Assembly: GCA_964493695.1 (NCBI GenBank)
Contig: CAZBPG010000005.1
Location: forward strand, 1-64,000
DNA length: 64,000 nucleotides
Source: Bog-950 sp964493695
Lineage (GTDB): Bacteria; Bacteroidota; Bacteroidia; Chitinophagales; LD1
Direction: 5' to 3'
Shown here: piece by piece, positions 52,139 to 61,930 of the stretch
Layout: each line of letters starts with the position of its first letter
Numbering within the stretch: the first letter of the stretch is position 1
Translations under genes and position numbers: made by a program
The notes under the pieces: model-generated
What the model saw: the letters and a program-made list of their open reading frames with translations, nothing else
What the model was told of the DNA's origin: nothing
Databases searched by the model: none

Positions 52139-53380
52139 ATGAGTATTGTAATTAAAGCGGAAACAGTTTCGAAGGTGTACAACTTGGGCACAATTAGTTC
52201 CGGCACATTGGCGCAGGATATCAGTCGGATGTTGGCGCGTATGTCAGGCGAGCAAGATCCTCTGAAAAAAGTGCATGAAAACTACAATGATGATACTATT
52301 CATGTTGCTCTTCGTGATGTTAATTTTGAAGTAAGGGATGGGGAGGTGCTTGGTATTGTAGGTAAAAATGGAGCCGGCAAAAGCACACTACTTAAAATCC
52401 TTTCACGTATTACTGCGCCTACGCATGGCACTGTTAAGATGAAAGGTAGGGTAGCGAGTTTACTGGAAGTTGGAACTGGATTTCATCCGGAACTTACCGG
52501 CCGTGAGAATATTTATCTGAATGGTGCGATATTGGGTATGTCGCAGGGAGAAGTGACTAGGAAGTTTGATGAGATTGTTGATTTCAGCGGTGTTGAAAAG
52601 TTTATTAACACTCCTGTAAAGCGGTACAGTAGTGGTATGTATGTACGTCTTGCGTTTGCAGTAGCCGCACATTTAGAACCTGAGATTTTGATTGTAGATG
52701 AAGTACTAGCTGTGGGTGATGCTGATTTTCAGAAAAAATGCCTAGGCAAAATGAAAGATGTTTCTGCCAACCAAGGAAGAACAGTGCTATTCGTAAGCCA
52801 TAATATGACTGCTGTAAAAAATCTATGTACCAGGGCTATTTTTCTAAAGCAAGGGCAATTAGTCAAGTCAGGAACTGCCGATGATGTAATAAACCACTAC
52901 CAAAGCAATGAGTTTAGGGATAGTTTTGAACAAAGTTGGGAATATGCGCACGCCCCTGGCAATGAGTGGATAAAAGCAAAAAGCATCAGAGCTGTGCCAA
53001 AATTTTTAGAAGGACAATCAATGATTACACCTGCAACCCCTATCAATATTGAATACGAATTTTGGAGCGAGAAAGAAGAAGAGGACATAAATTTAAGTAT
53101 GACGCTCTACAACGTTTCGGGCGATCCGGTTTTTAATGTAGTGTCACCAATAGTACGAATGAAAAAAGGGTTGCATAAAGGTGTTTGCCGAATTCCGGAA
53201 AATTTATTGAACGATGATTATTACACTATTTCCATGCTTGCTGTTAGAGAACAGGAACTTCCTCTCTTTTGCCTTGAAAACAGTCTGTCTTTCGAAGTAA
53301 TAGAAGACAGAGCGACCAATAACTGGCATTACAAGTGGGTAGGCTATGTAAGACCCAAACTTGAATTTACTTTGGAATAA
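52139..53380 (+). CDS. Polysaccharide ABC exporter ATPase with substrate-binding C-domain (Wzt-like)
   Basis: A 413-residue ABC ATPase. Walker A GKNGAGKS at 75-82, signature YSSGMYVRLAFA near 162-173, and Walker B LIVDEVLAVGD shortly after, the pattern of polysaccharide/teichoic-acid exporters. Residues of about 250-413 form a beta-rich extension like the Wzt C-terminal domain, which in O9a/O8 systems reads the modified end of the O chain and so sets specificity. The partner permease is immediately upstream. A minus-strand methyltransferase follows, convergent, with 12 nt between. Confidence 0.92.
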   Translation: MSIVIKAETVSKVYNLGTISSGTLAQDISRMLARMSGEQDPLKKVHENYNDDTIHVALRDVNFEVRDGEVLGIVGKNGAGKSTLLKILSRITAPTHGTVKMKGRVASLLEVGTGFHPELTGRENIYLNGAILGMSQGEVTRKFDEIVDFSGVEKFINTPVKRYSSGMYVRLAFAVAAHLEPEILIVDEVLAVGDADFQKKCLGKMKDVSANQGRTVLFVSHNMTAVKNLCTRAIFLKQGQLVKSGTADDVINHYQSNEFRDSFEQSWEYAHAPGNEWIKAKSIRAVPKFLEGQSMITPATPINIEYEFWSEKEEEDINLSMTLYNVSGDPVFNVVSPIVRMKKGLHKGVCRIPENLLNDDYYTISMLAVREQELPLFCLENSLSFEVIEDRATNNWHYKWVGYVRPKLEFTLE

Positions 53381-53392
53381 AAAAACCACCCA

Positions 53393-54349
53393 CTACTTTT
53401 TCCTTAACACAGCTACTGATTGGTATCCGTAAGCTCCGTCAATAATCTGAAGCACTTCAAAAAAAGGTTGCACCCATTGTGTAAAATAAGCTTTTGAGAA
53501 AAAGACCTGCGACAAGTTATCGCGGTCAATCACCATCATGCCAAAGTTTTCCTTATTTTTCAGATATGTGGCGTTTTGGTGGAGATGGTTAGACAAATTA
53601 CTTTGACGGTAATCCGTGCCTAACATCTTAACGGTATTCTCATCGTGAATGGTTACATAAAAGACTCCTCCTATCTTAAGCACCCTGCGCACTTCCAGTA
53701 ACCAAGCCTCGGCAAGGTCATCAATATGTGTAAACACCGAGCCACAATATATGAGGTTAAAGTAATTACTTTCAAACGGCAAGTGAGGAATTAGAGTAGT
53801 GGTTGCATAGTTAGCCGTGTCACCAATGTTTTGTTTGCACCAGTAAATCAGTTTGGCATCAATATCCAAACCCCATAACTCCGAATCATTAAAATGCTGA
53901 TTCATATTTCGCAACATTCGTGCGCAGCCACACCCTAAATCGAGCACCTTCTGATTATTTCTTTCTGAATAACCGGAGGCTATAAGATTATCATTCATTT
54001 TCTTCACGTCATCTATGCCAGACTGAATGTATTCTGCTTCGGTTTTTCCGTAGCCTAACCAGTATTCTACAGGTGGTATGTTTTTACTGCTATCTTTTCC
54101 TGTAATATTCGGAAGGGTATAATCAAGGTCTCTTTTGTAGGGCATGTATTTTATGAGCGAAGTCTGATTATCATACAATCCGCCAAACCGGAGTTTAAGA
54201 GTGGGCTCAACCACTTTTGCCTGAAGCATTTTGCTTAGTCTGGTTTTAAAAGAGGCGGGAATTATTACTGATAAAAGACCCATAGCACTTACATGTTTTA
54301 CTGCTGCAATAATATCATTATTCAAAAGAATATCAACCGAAAAAGCCAA
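53393..54349 (-). CDS. Class I SAM-dependent methyltransferase
   Basis: A 318-residue protein with a Rossmann methyltransferase core at about 125-260: motif I VLDLGCGCARML, an acidic LWGLDIDAKLI, LPFESNYFNLIYCGSVFTHI and the RRVLKIGGVFYVT strand. The N-terminal 110 residues are specific to this protein. It could methylate a sugar or the chain end, which would fit a Wzt C-domain reading a capped O chain, but the substrate is unknown. It is the only minus-strand gene in the polysaccharide cluster. Confidence 0.8.
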   Translation of the reverse strand: MAFSVDILLNNDIIAAVKHVSAMGLLSVIIPASFKTRLSKMLQAKVVEPTLKLRFGGLYDNQTSLIKYMPYKRDLDYTLPNITGKDSSKNIPPVEYWLGYGKTEAEYIQSGIDDVKKMNDNLIASGYSERNNQKVLDLGCGCARMLRNMNQHFNDSELWGLDIDAKLIYWCKQNIGDTANYATTTLIPHLPFESNYFNLIYCGSVFTHIDDLAEAWLLEVRRVLKIGGVFYVTIHDENTVKMLGTDYRQSNLSNHLHQNATYLKNKENFGMMVIDRDNLSQVFFSKAYFTQWVQPFFEVLQIIDGAYGYQSVAVLRKK

Positions 54350-54378
54350 TTGCCTCTTAGCCTACGGTGAGTATTGCC

Positions 54379-54406
54379 TTGAATTGAATCAAAAAAATTA
54401 TTTTCG
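54379..54406 (+). promoter_or_regulatory. Promoter TTG-N17-TATTTTCG
   Basis: TTG at 54379-54381 and TATTTTCG at 54399-54406 are separated by 17 bp, close to the Bacteroidota consensus. It lies 18 bp before the ATG of the formyltransferase and would start a second transcript of the polysaccharide cluster. Confidence 0.55.
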
Positions 54407-54423
54407 AAAACAACTTTCCTTGC

Positions 54424-55158
54424 ATGGTACTTTTTCGAAAAGTTTTGGTGGTATCAGATAACCTTTTTCTTATTAGTCATTTCCATTCTCTGGTAAGTCC
54501 GTTTACCGAAACAGAAGTGACTTACTGTTGCTCTCCGGGTAAAACTTCGTTATTGGACAACCCTTTGCTGCCGGTAAAAGTATTTGCCATTGATATGAAA
54601 AAGGACCAGACCGGATTACCCAGCAAATACGACCTTATTTTTTCATTGCACTGCAAGCAACTTTTTCCTGCTGAATTGATAAAAAAAATAAAGTGCATCA
54701 ATGTTCATCCTGGCTTCAATCCTTACAACCGTGGCTGGTTTCCTCAGGTATTTTCCATTGTAAACGGAATGAAAGCCGGTGCCACCATTCACGAAATTGA
54801 TGAGCAACTAGACCACGGTGCCATCATTGCCCAAAGGGAAGTGCCGATAGAAAGTTACGATACTTCTATGAGCGTATACGAAAAAATTCAAACCGCAGAG
54901 GTAGAATTGCTTAAAGAGAATCTTGAAAATATTCTATCCAACAATTATTCCACCTTTTTACCCAAAGAAGAAGGTAAAGTGAACCTGAAAAAAGATTTTA
55001 ATGCACTTTGCAAGATTGATCTAAACAAAAGAGTAACCATGAAGTGGGCACTTGATTATTTACGAGCATTAACACACGGAGATTACAAAAACGCTTACTT
55101 TATAGATGAACATACCGGATCAAAAGTTTTTGTAACTCTTCGTTTAGAAAAGGAATAA
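54424..55158 (+). CDS. Sugar N-formyltransferase (dTDP-4-amino-4,6-dideoxyglucose type)
   Basis: A 244-residue enzyme of the methionyl-tRNA formyltransferase fold. The catalytic triad Asn93, His95 (CINVHPGFNPYNRGW) and Asp130 (EQLDHGAII) is intact. The C-terminal LKKDFNALCKIDLNK, then MKWALDYLRALTHGDYKNAY, is what I recall for the VioF/WlaRD-like enzymes that formylate dTDP-Qui4N using N10-formyltetrahydrofolate. With the upstream DegT-family aminotransferase it implies Qui4NFo in the surface glycan. It starts after its own promoter. Confidence 0.85.
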   Translation: MVLFRKVLVVSDNLFLISHFHSLVSPFTETEVTYCCSPGKTSLLDNPLLPVKVFAIDMKKDQTGLPSKYDLIFSLHCKQLFPAELIKKIKCINVHPGFNPYNRGWFPQVFSIVNGMKAGATIHEIDEQLDHGAIIAQREVPIESYDTSMSVYEKIQTAEVELLKENLENILSNNYSTFLPKEEGKVNLKKDFNALCKIDLNKRVTMKWALDYLRALTHGDYKNAYFIDEHTGSKVFVTLRLEKE

Positions 55159-55165
55159 ACGTACA

Positions 55166-56014
55166 ATGCAAATGGCGGAAGTAAGCATCTGCATCATTTC
55201 CTATAATCAGGAAAAATATATTGAACAGGCTATTCAAAGTGCGCTGATGCAGCAATGCAACTTCGAGGTTGAGATTATTGTTTGTGACGATAACTCTACT
55301 GACAACACCGCAACTGTTATTCAGACATATGCCCAAAAGCATCCTCAAAAAATAAAATCGTTTCCCGCTGAGCAAAACATGGGCATGTTGCGCAACTGGG
55401 AGCGTGCGTTAAACCTATGCACAGGAAAGTACATTGCACTTTTGGAAGGCGATGATTTCTGGAACGATGAAAACAAACTGCAAAAACAATATCAGATTCT
55501 TGAAACACACCCCGACTATTCAATTTGCTTTACTAATGCCTACTACAAAAATGAAGACGGACAAGAAGGATTTCCTTATTATGTAACCCTTTCCGGCACT
55601 ACTTATACTACGCTTGACCTGCTGACTTACAATTTTATTCCCACCTGCTCGGTGCTTATGCGAAACAACATCTCCGGTACATTTTTCCATCCTGCTTATT
55701 TCAACAGTCCCTTTGCCGACTGGGTTATCCATATACTTAATTCACAATTCGGGAAAACTTATTTTCTAAATGAGTTTACCTGCACCTACCGTGTGCATCA
55801 ATCGGGAGTATGGGGAGGTATAACAGAGGAGAAGCAATTACTAGATAAACTGCAGGCCATTGAGTGCATTGAAAAAATTATTCAGAATGAAAATTTAAAG
55901 CCCGCTGTAAAAGCTAGCCACCGGCAAGCGCTGCAAAAACTTTGCGCATACTACATAAGCAAGACGAAAAGGCTCAGCTATTTGAAATACAGAATTAAAT
56001 TGTTGCTGAATTGA
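55166..56014 (+). CDS. Glycosyltransferase family 2
   Basis: A 282-residue GT-A enzyme: VSICIISYNQEKYIEQAIQS, IIVCDDNSTDNT and LLEGDDFW (the DxD-like metal site), followed by family-variable C-terminal helices. It transfers a sugar from a nucleotide donor to the growing glycan; donor and acceptor unknown. The start could be ATG at 55166 or 55172. Its stop overlaps the next start by 4 nt. Confidence 0.88.
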   Translation: MQMAEVSICIISYNQEKYIEQAIQSALMQQCNFEVEIIVCDDNSTDNTATVIQTYAQKHPQKIKSFPAEQNMGMLRNWERALNLCTGKYIALLEGDDFWNDENKLQKQYQILETHPDYSICFTNAYYKNEDGQEGFPYYVTLSGTTYTTLDLLTYNFIPTCSVLMRNNISGTFFHPAYFNSPFADWVIHILNSQFGKTYFLNEFTCTYRVHQSGVWGGITEEKQLLDKLQAIECIEKIIQNENLKPAVKASHRQALQKLCAYYISKTKRLSYLKYRIKLLLN

Positions 56015-57039
56015 GAACAAAAAAAGGAATTTCAGTTGTTATTTGCTGTTATAACAGCGCTAACCGGCTGCCCGAAACACTGGCACATTTGCTTAAACAA
56101 CAAGCAAGCAGTTTTGATTGGGAAGTGATAGTGGTTGACAATGCATCTACCGACTCAACAACAGCTCTCGCGCAACAAATACTTTCCACAAAACTACCCA
56201 CCGAAAAGTATAAAGTAGTGCAGGAGCCGGAACCAGGTTTAAGCAGCGCACGCAGAAAAGGATACCTGACCTCCCGTTACAAGTATCTGCTTTTTTGTGA
56301 TGATGATAATTGGATGAAAGAAGATTACCTGCAACTTGCCTTCGATACAATGGAACAAAACATTACCATAGGAATACTGGGAGGTGCCGGTGAGGCAGTG
56401 TTTGAAAAAGAAAAACCTTTTTGGTTCGACACTTATAAGTTAAATTTTGCTGTTGGCAAACAATCAAACGAAGTCGATACAATTTCAAAAACCGAAACCG
56501 TGTACGGGGCAGGGTTTATTGTACGCAGACAGATATTCGAAATGCTTGATGCTATTCAGTTCAAAAGTTTACTCTCCGACCGAAAGGGTAACGAACTGAT
56601 GAGCGGAGGTGACACAGAACTTTGTCTTGTTACAAAATACTTAGGGTATGAAGTAGGCTGTTCGAGCAAACTTCATTTCAAACATTTAATGCCTGAAGAT
56701 AGAATGAAATGGGATTATCTGAAAAAACTTTATTATGGTTTTGGAAGAAGCCGGTTGTATACACAGGCTTATAAACAGATTGAAAACTGCAACATGGTTC
56801 CAGGATCAAATCTTCGATATGCCTTGTGGCTCGATAAATATGTTCACCGCTTAAAAGAAATGAAATATTTTCTGCCGCAGGTGTTGTTCAAATTGAATCA
56901 AGAAGGTGATGATACCGTGTTGAGATATCTTGCTTTAATAGGGGAACTACATGAACTTGGCAGATTAAAAAATGAATATACAGACATTTTTAAAAAAATT
57001 TTGTCTTTAAAAGAAAGCATATCTGCCTTGAAGAAATAA
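56011..57039 (+). CDS. Glycosyltransferase family 2 with TTG start
   Basis: A 342-residue GT2 protein: ISVVICCYNSANRLPETLAH, VIVVDNASTDST, LLFCDDDNW as the DxD region and a central GGDTELCL segment, with a mainly helical C-terminus. No ATG lies before the conserved first strand, and TTG at 56011 overlaps the previous stop (TTGA), so translation is probably coupled and starts at TTG. Confidence 0.85.
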   Translation: MRTKKGISVVICCYNSANRLPETLAHLLKQQASSFDWEVIVVDNASTDSTTALAQQILSTKLPTEKYKVVQEPEPGLSSARRKGYLTSRYKYLLFCDDDNWMKEDYLQLAFDTMEQNITIGILGGAGEAVFEKEKPFWFDTYKLNFAVGKQSNEVDTISKTETVYGAGFIVRRQIFEMLDAIQFKSLLSDRKGNELMSGGDTELCLVTKYLGYEVGCSSKLHFKHLMPEDRMKWDYLKKLYYGFGRSRLYTQAYKQIENCNMVPGSNLRYALWLDKYVHRLKEMKYFLPQVLFKLNQEGDDTVLRYLALIGELHELGRLKNEYTDIFKKILSLKESISALKK

Positions 57040-57041
57040 GC

Positions 57042-57965
57042 ATGAAAAAACCTTACTTTTCAATAGTCTTACCTACTTATAATCGAGCGCACTTGCTTTC
57101 CAGAGCTATAGAATCAGTGTTGACTCAAACTTTTACCGAATGGGAACTGCTGATAGTTGACGATGGCAGTACGGATAACACAAAACAAGAAGTTGAAAAG
57201 TTTACTGATAACCGGATTCAATACATTTGGCAGCAAAATTGTGAGAGAAGTGCTGCAAGAAACAACGGCATTTCGCTTTCTAAGGGTGAATTTGTCTGCT
57301 TTTTGGATAGTGATGATTTATGGAGAGAAAATCATTTGCAAACTCACTTTAACAAGATAAAATCGTGTAACGAAAGCAAAGCATTTTACTTCACTGGTAT
57401 GACCTGGAATTTTCCCGATCGTAAACAGGATGTAATCTTCGAATCTCCTGAAGCGAAAAATCCGGTTGAATATGTCATTTCTAACCAGATTGGAACTCCC
57501 ACCGTTTGCATACATCATTCTATTCTTAAACTAATGAGATTTAATACTGCTTTGCGTATAAACGAAGATGTCGAGTTGTTTGCCCGCATTGTAGCCGAGT
57601 ATCCTTTTGTTCAGATCCCATTTTCTACAGTTGATGTACTCATTCATGAAGAAAATACCAAAGCAAAAGAAAAAGATTATATCTCTCCTCAGATTAAAGC
57701 AATGGAAACTATTTTTGGGAATAGTGGATTAAAAAACAAAATCTCATACAGTTTCAAGAAAAAGTGTGTTCAAAATCTCCGCCATCAACTTATCAATCAT
57801 TATTTTTCCACCAAAGAGTATGCAAAAATGCGTAAAGAGATAGTGCGATTTTTGATTTTGTACCCAACACATTTTCAAAACAAATCGAAGATTGTATTAT
57901 TGCTTTATTACTTACCTTGTGGTTTTTTTTTACAAAAGACAATCGCCAAACTAAAGCATAGATAA
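57042..57965 (+). CDS. Glycosyltransferase family 2
   Basis: A 307-residue GT2 protein with FSIVLPTYNRAHLLSRAIES, LIVDDGSTDNT, ERSAARNNGI and FLDSDDLW. It is clearly related to the gene at 58983 (same ERSAARNNGI signature and similar C-terminal layout), suggesting duplication within the cluster. Overlaps the next gene by one base (TAATG). Confidence 0.9.
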   Translation: MKKPYFSIVLPTYNRAHLLSRAIESVLTQTFTEWELLIVDDGSTDNTKQEVEKFTDNRIQYIWQQNCERSAARNNGISLSKGEFVCFLDSDDLWRENHLQTHFNKIKSCNESKAFYFTGMTWNFPDRKQDVIFESPEAKNPVEYVISNQIGTPTVCIHHSILKLMRFNTALRINEDVELFARIVAEYPFVQIPFSTVDVLIHEENTKAKEKDYISPQIKAMETIFGNSGLKNKISYSFKKKCVQNLRHQLINHYFSTKEYAKMRKEIVRFLILYPTHFQNKSKIVLLLYYLPCGFFLQKTIAKLKHR

Positions 57966-58978
57966 TGTCCTCTCCCTCCATTACAGTATTAATGCCCGTA
58001 TATAATGCTGAGAAATATTTGCGCGAGGCCATTGAAAGCATTTTAGAACAAACATTTACCGATTTTGAATTTCTGATTATCAATGATGGGTCCACAGATA
58101 AATCAGAAGACATAATACTCAGCTATACTGATACGAGAATACGTTATGTGAAAAACGAATCAAACCTTAAACTAGTTGCTACCCTTAATAAGGGATTCAA
58201 CCTTGCTACGGGAAAATATGTAGTACGAACTGATGCAGATGACTTGAATTATCCCGACCGCATTGAATTACAATACAGCTTCATGGAACAAAATCCTTCT
58301 ATCGGATTATCGGGAACAGGGTTTGAAATATTCGGTGAAAATACTTCAGTTAGTAAAGTACAATATTCCCCAGACCATAATACCATTTGTCTAAAACATC
58401 TTTATCAAATTCATCTATCGCACGGCACTTCTATTTTTAGGATGGATGTAGTTAAACAGCACAACTTGTACTTTGACCCTTCGTATGTTCATGCCGAAGA
58501 TTACGAGTTGTGGACTCGGTTTTCGCAAGTGAGTCGATTAGCAAACATACAGAAAGTACTATACAAAGTTCGGCATCATGAAGAAGAGGTATCAAAATTA
58601 AATCAAGCTACACAACAACAAAATAGTATGCGGGTAAAACAAAATCAATTTTTGAAAATGGGAATAAAATTATCAGAAACAGAGATTCATTTGTTTGCCA
58701 GAGTATGCCAGCATGAATACATCAATAACAAGCATTTTATCGAAACAGTACAAAAACTGTTGGAGTGCTTAATGAAAGCTAATGACAAGAGTAGTCTAAT
58801 TGAAAGAAACTTCTTCAATAAAAACCTAGCGCAACTTTGGCTGAATGTTACATACAATTGCACTGGGCTTGGGTTGTTTTCATTAAAACAATTTTTTTCT
58901 TCACCGCTTTGCAAATACATTTCACTAAGTACTTCTCAAAAAATCAGCTTTTATGTAAAAGCGCTTGCAAGAATTTAA
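57965..58978 (+). CDS. Glycosyltransferase family 2
   Basis: A 337-residue GT2 protein: ITVLMPVYNAEKYLREAIES, LIINDGSTDKS, VVRTDADDLNYPDR with the DxD, and a YVHAEDYELWTRF acceptor-site motif that fits beta-glycosyl or rhamnosyl transferases. The C-terminal 100 residues are helical. One-base overlap with the upstream gene. Confidence 0.9.
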   Translation: MSSPSITVLMPVYNAEKYLREAIESILEQTFTDFEFLIINDGSTDKSEDIILSYTDTRIRYVKNESNLKLVATLNKGFNLATGKYVVRTDADDLNYPDRIELQYSFMEQNPSIGLSGTGFEIFGENTSVSKVQYSPDHNTICLKHLYQIHLSHGTSIFRMDVVKQHNLYFDPSYVHAEDYELWTRFSQVSRLANIQKVLYKVRHHEEEVSKLNQATQQQNSMRVKQNQFLKMGIKLSETEIHLFARVCQHEYINNKHFIETVQKLLECLMKANDKSSLIERNFFNKNLAQLWLNVTYNCTGLGLFSLKQFFSSPLCKYISLSTSQKISFYVKALARI

Positions 58979-58982
58979 AGTT

Positions 58983-59903
58983 ATGAAGCCCTTTTTCAGT
59001 ATAATCATTCCTACCTACAACCGTGCGCAATTGATTGGCAAGGCTATTGACAGCGTGGTTAAACAAACCTTTTCTGATTGGGAACTGGTGATTGTTGATG
59101 ATGGCTCAACCGATGACACAAAGGATGTGATTGAAAAATACAAGCTGCAGAACAACCGCATAAAGTATATCTACCAGCCAAATGCTGAACGGAGTGCTGC
59201 CCGCAATAATGGAATTAAAAATGCTCAGGGCGAATACATTTGCTTTTTAGACAGCGATGATTACTTCTTACCCAACCGACTTGAAATATTATTTAAAGAA
59301 TTAAAAAAACGAAGTTTCCAGGTAGCAGCATTCTTTACAGGTGTAAAAATTGAAAAGAATGGATCTCTTTTCCCTAAAGAGGATCTAATACATACCGATA
59401 ATATTTTCGAATATCTGGTTTTGACCGCTATTCATAGTCAGCAAGTATGCATTCACAGCAATATCTTAAAAGAAGTCAACTACGATACTCAGTTAAACAT
59501 TGGTGAGGATTTAGAGTTATGGATGCGTATAGCGAATAAATTTCCGTTTATCCGAATGGAAAACCAGCACACGATTGTTGTAGTAGACCATGAAGACCGA
59601 ACAGTAAACGTAAAAAGAAATAATGTCTATTTTGATACTTTACGGCTGTGTAAACATATATTCAACGATGAAAAATACGGAAACAGAGTTTCACACAAAA
59701 CACAATTAAAAATTATTGGCAACTGTTACTATGGCGTAGTAAAGTATAACATCTACCAACGCAGGAGATTTCTGGCGATGTATTATTTAACTAAATCAAT
59801 TCTTATTGATACAGATACTCCTTTGTTAAAATTCCGAGTAAATATTTTCCTTAAGCTTCTTTTAGGTGTTTCTATTAAAAAAATTGAAAAATTTATTGAA
59901 TGA
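58983..59903 (+). CDS. Glycosyltransferase family 2
   Basis: A 306-residue GT2 protein: FFSIIIPTYNRAQLIGKAID, LVIVDDGSTDDT, ERSAARNNGI and FLDSDDYF. Paralogue of the gene at 57042. The ATG at 58983 is preferred to a TTG at 58965 because the conserved first strand starts right after it and the TTG would overlap the previous gene. Confidence 0.9.
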   Translation: MKPFFSIIIPTYNRAQLIGKAIDSVVKQTFSDWELVIVDDGSTDDTKDVIEKYKLQNNRIKYIYQPNAERSAARNNGIKNAQGEYICFLDSDDYFLPNRLEILFKELKKRSFQVAAFFTGVKIEKNGSLFPKEDLIHTDNIFEYLVLTAIHSQQVCIHSNILKEVNYDTQLNIGEDLELWMRIANKFPFIRMENQHTIVVVDHEDRTVNVKRNNVYFDTLRLCKHIFNDEKYGNRVSHKTQLKIIGNCYYGVVKYNIYQRRRFLAMYYLTKSILIDTDTPLLKFRVNIFLKLLLGVSIKKIEKFIE

Positions 59904-59969
59904 ATAAACTAAGACACACTAACAATAAGTTTCCTTGTCCATTACTATTCTGTTAATAAACAACGATTT

Positions 59970-60926
59970 ATGGCTTCAGATTTTGGAATTATTCTTACTA
60001 CTTATATCGGTGATTATTATCTAACCAAAGCTCTATTAGCAAGTATTAAAAAATACATGCCTGAGATGCCCATTTGCATTATCCAGGATGGAGATTTTTC
60101 GTTGGAAGAAATTAAAAAGGCTTACAACATCACACACATTATCAAAAAAGAAACGGTAAAAAATGAATTCATTAAAGAAAATTGTTTCCGTTCACGTTGC
60201 TCAAATCTTGCTGCTTTCAGCGAATCACCTTTTGAAAAATTTCTCTTCCTTGATTCGGATATAGTATTATGGGGAAATATTCTGAAGCATGTTGGCGTAG
60301 ATAATTTTGACTTTGTTCATAACGAACCCCATGAACCATATACAGATAAAATTTATAGAGAACAATATTTTGTGCCGGAAAGACTCTTTAAGCATACCGA
60401 AGGTTTTGAATGGAAGGACTGTCATTTCTTTAATTCAGGTACCTTTATTGCCAAGAAGAACATGTTTGACCAAAAAGAAATTGAAGAGACCATTGACTTA
60501 CGAAAAGCAGATTGGACATTATTGCCATCAGCACCACAAAGCTTTATTAATCTATTGGTGTTTCGCAATAAGATGAAAGGGAAGATAAAAGTTGGAGAAG
60601 CTCATCTTCAAACAAACGTTCCGGTATTGACTACAGCTTACCTTGAGAAGAAATTTGTTTTTGCAAATGGTGAGCCTGTGGTAAATCAGGACACCGTAAT
60701 TCATTGGGCCGGGCTAAAACCATTAATGATGAATAGTGGCAAAGTTTTTTTAACTCCTGAAGTATATTTCAGGAAACTTCATCTGAAAAATATTGGTTCC
60801 ATTTGGCGGTTTGTACCGGTAGTTTATTTTTATTATGAAGAAGTTATAGCAGTGCTGAACGTTTATCACAACGGCTCTATCTTGACCTATTTGAAACGAA
60901 AAATTTTATCCTGGTTTAAAAAATAA
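59970..60926 (+). CDS. GT-A-type glycosyltransferase-like protein
   Basis: A 318-residue protein. The N-terminus (FGIILTTYIGDYYLTKALL, then PICIIQDGD) and FLFLDSDIVLWG with a DxD motif indicate a GT-A fold closer to GT8-like transferases than to the GT2 neighbours. NSGTFIAKK and a C-terminal VIHWAGLKP also fit. It follows a 66-bp gap after the previous gene and is 8 nt before the deacetylase gene. Confidence 0.75.
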   Translation: MASDFGIILTTYIGDYYLTKALLASIKKYMPEMPICIIQDGDFSLEEIKKAYNITHIIKKETVKNEFIKENCFRSRCSNLAAFSESPFEKFLFLDSDIVLWGNILKHVGVDNFDFVHNEPHEPYTDKIYREQYFVPERLFKHTEGFEWKDCHFFNSGTFIAKKNMFDQKEIEETIDLRKADWTLLPSAPQSFINLLVFRNKMKGKIKVGEAHLQTNVPVLTTAYLEKKFVFANGEPVVNQDTVIHWAGLKPLMMNSGKVFLTPEVYFRKLHLKNIGSIWRFVPVVYFYYEEVIAVLNVYHNGSILTYLKRKILSWFKK

Positions 60927-60934
60927 CTTGTTCA

Positions 60935-61930
60935 ATGAGTATTGTACCAAGGATAAAATCTAAAGTTTTTCGTGCATATAGAGAGTTGGTTTTTGAAACA
61001 CCTCTAATTTCTCACAACATAAAATATCCTAGGCGTAACATCATAATCATGTATCACGGTATTGATACAGCAGGTAGAAATTTGTTTAATGGTAGACATA
61101 CTCCTATTCATTTTTTCGAAAAGCAAATTCGTTTTCTCAAAACCCGGCTTAAAGTAGTTCCACTAAAAGATTACTTTGAAAACAGTAATTCGCAAAGTGA
61201 TTTGTGTGCTATTACTTTTGATGACGGGTATCTGAACAATTTGACAAATGCACTTCCTATTCTTGAAAAATACAATTGTCCTGCTACTTTTTTTATTACC
61301 GGCATGAATGAGATAGGTTCTGATATACTATGGGCTGATTATGTAAACATCGTTAATAAACTGTGTTATAAAGAAGTAAAAATAGACGATGAGGTGTTTG
61401 TGAATTCAAATGAAAATTACGTTTCAAAAAGTCGAGGCTTAGCATTGTTAGATATTGTAAAGACCGAGAAGTGCGATTATACTTATAAGGAAAAAATTTA
61501 TGCTGCATTTAACAACCATGTGAATTTTAAAAAAGAAGAAAAATATTTCGAGTACTGGAAATTAATGACTGACGAACAGATAAAACTATTGTCAAAATCA
61601 AGATATGCAGAAATAGGAAGTCACGGATACTACCACAACAATCTTGGCAATATTTCAAAAGATTCAGCATATGATGAATTGACTCGCTCAAAAAAGTACT
61701 TAGAAAATTTAATACAAAAAGAAGTTACCTCTATCGGCTATCCAGACGGCTCTTATAGCGATTCGGTAAGTAATTATGCTGCAGATATCGGCATTGTACA
61801 TCAAACATGCAGCGAATACTTTAATAAAACAGAAGACCGATGGAACACTGTTCTCAAAAACAGGGCAGGAGTCTACAATTTCGATTCTGCGGGGAATCAG
61901 TTGCTGAGTGCACTTAACCACGAATTATGA
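60935..61930 (+). CDS. NodB-type polysaccharide deacetylase
   Basis: A 331-residue protein with a polysaccharide deacetylase domain: TFDDGY at 94-99 (metal and catalytic Asp), PATFFITG, and a SHGYYHNNLG motif giving HxxxH. No signal peptide is visible, so it may act on a lipid-linked or cytoplasmic intermediate. It could remove N-acetyl groups from a GlcNAc-type residue. Overlaps the acetyltransferase gene by 4 nt (ATGA). Confidence 0.85.
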   Translation: MSIVPRIKSKVFRAYRELVFETPLISHNIKYPRRNIIIMYHGIDTAGRNLFNGRHTPIHFFEKQIRFLKTRLKVVPLKDYFENSNSQSDLCAITFDDGYLNNLTNALPILEKYNCPATFFITGMNEIGSDILWADYVNIVNKLCYKEVKIDDEVFVNSNENYVSKSRGLALLDIVKTEKCDYTYKEKIYAAFNNHVNFKKEEKYFEYWKLMTDEQIKLLSKSRYAEIGSHGYYHNNLGNISKDSAYDELTRSKKYLENLIQKEVTSIGYPDGSYSDSVSNYAADIGIVHQTCSEYFNKTEDRWNTVLKNRAGVYNFDSAGNQLLSALNHEL

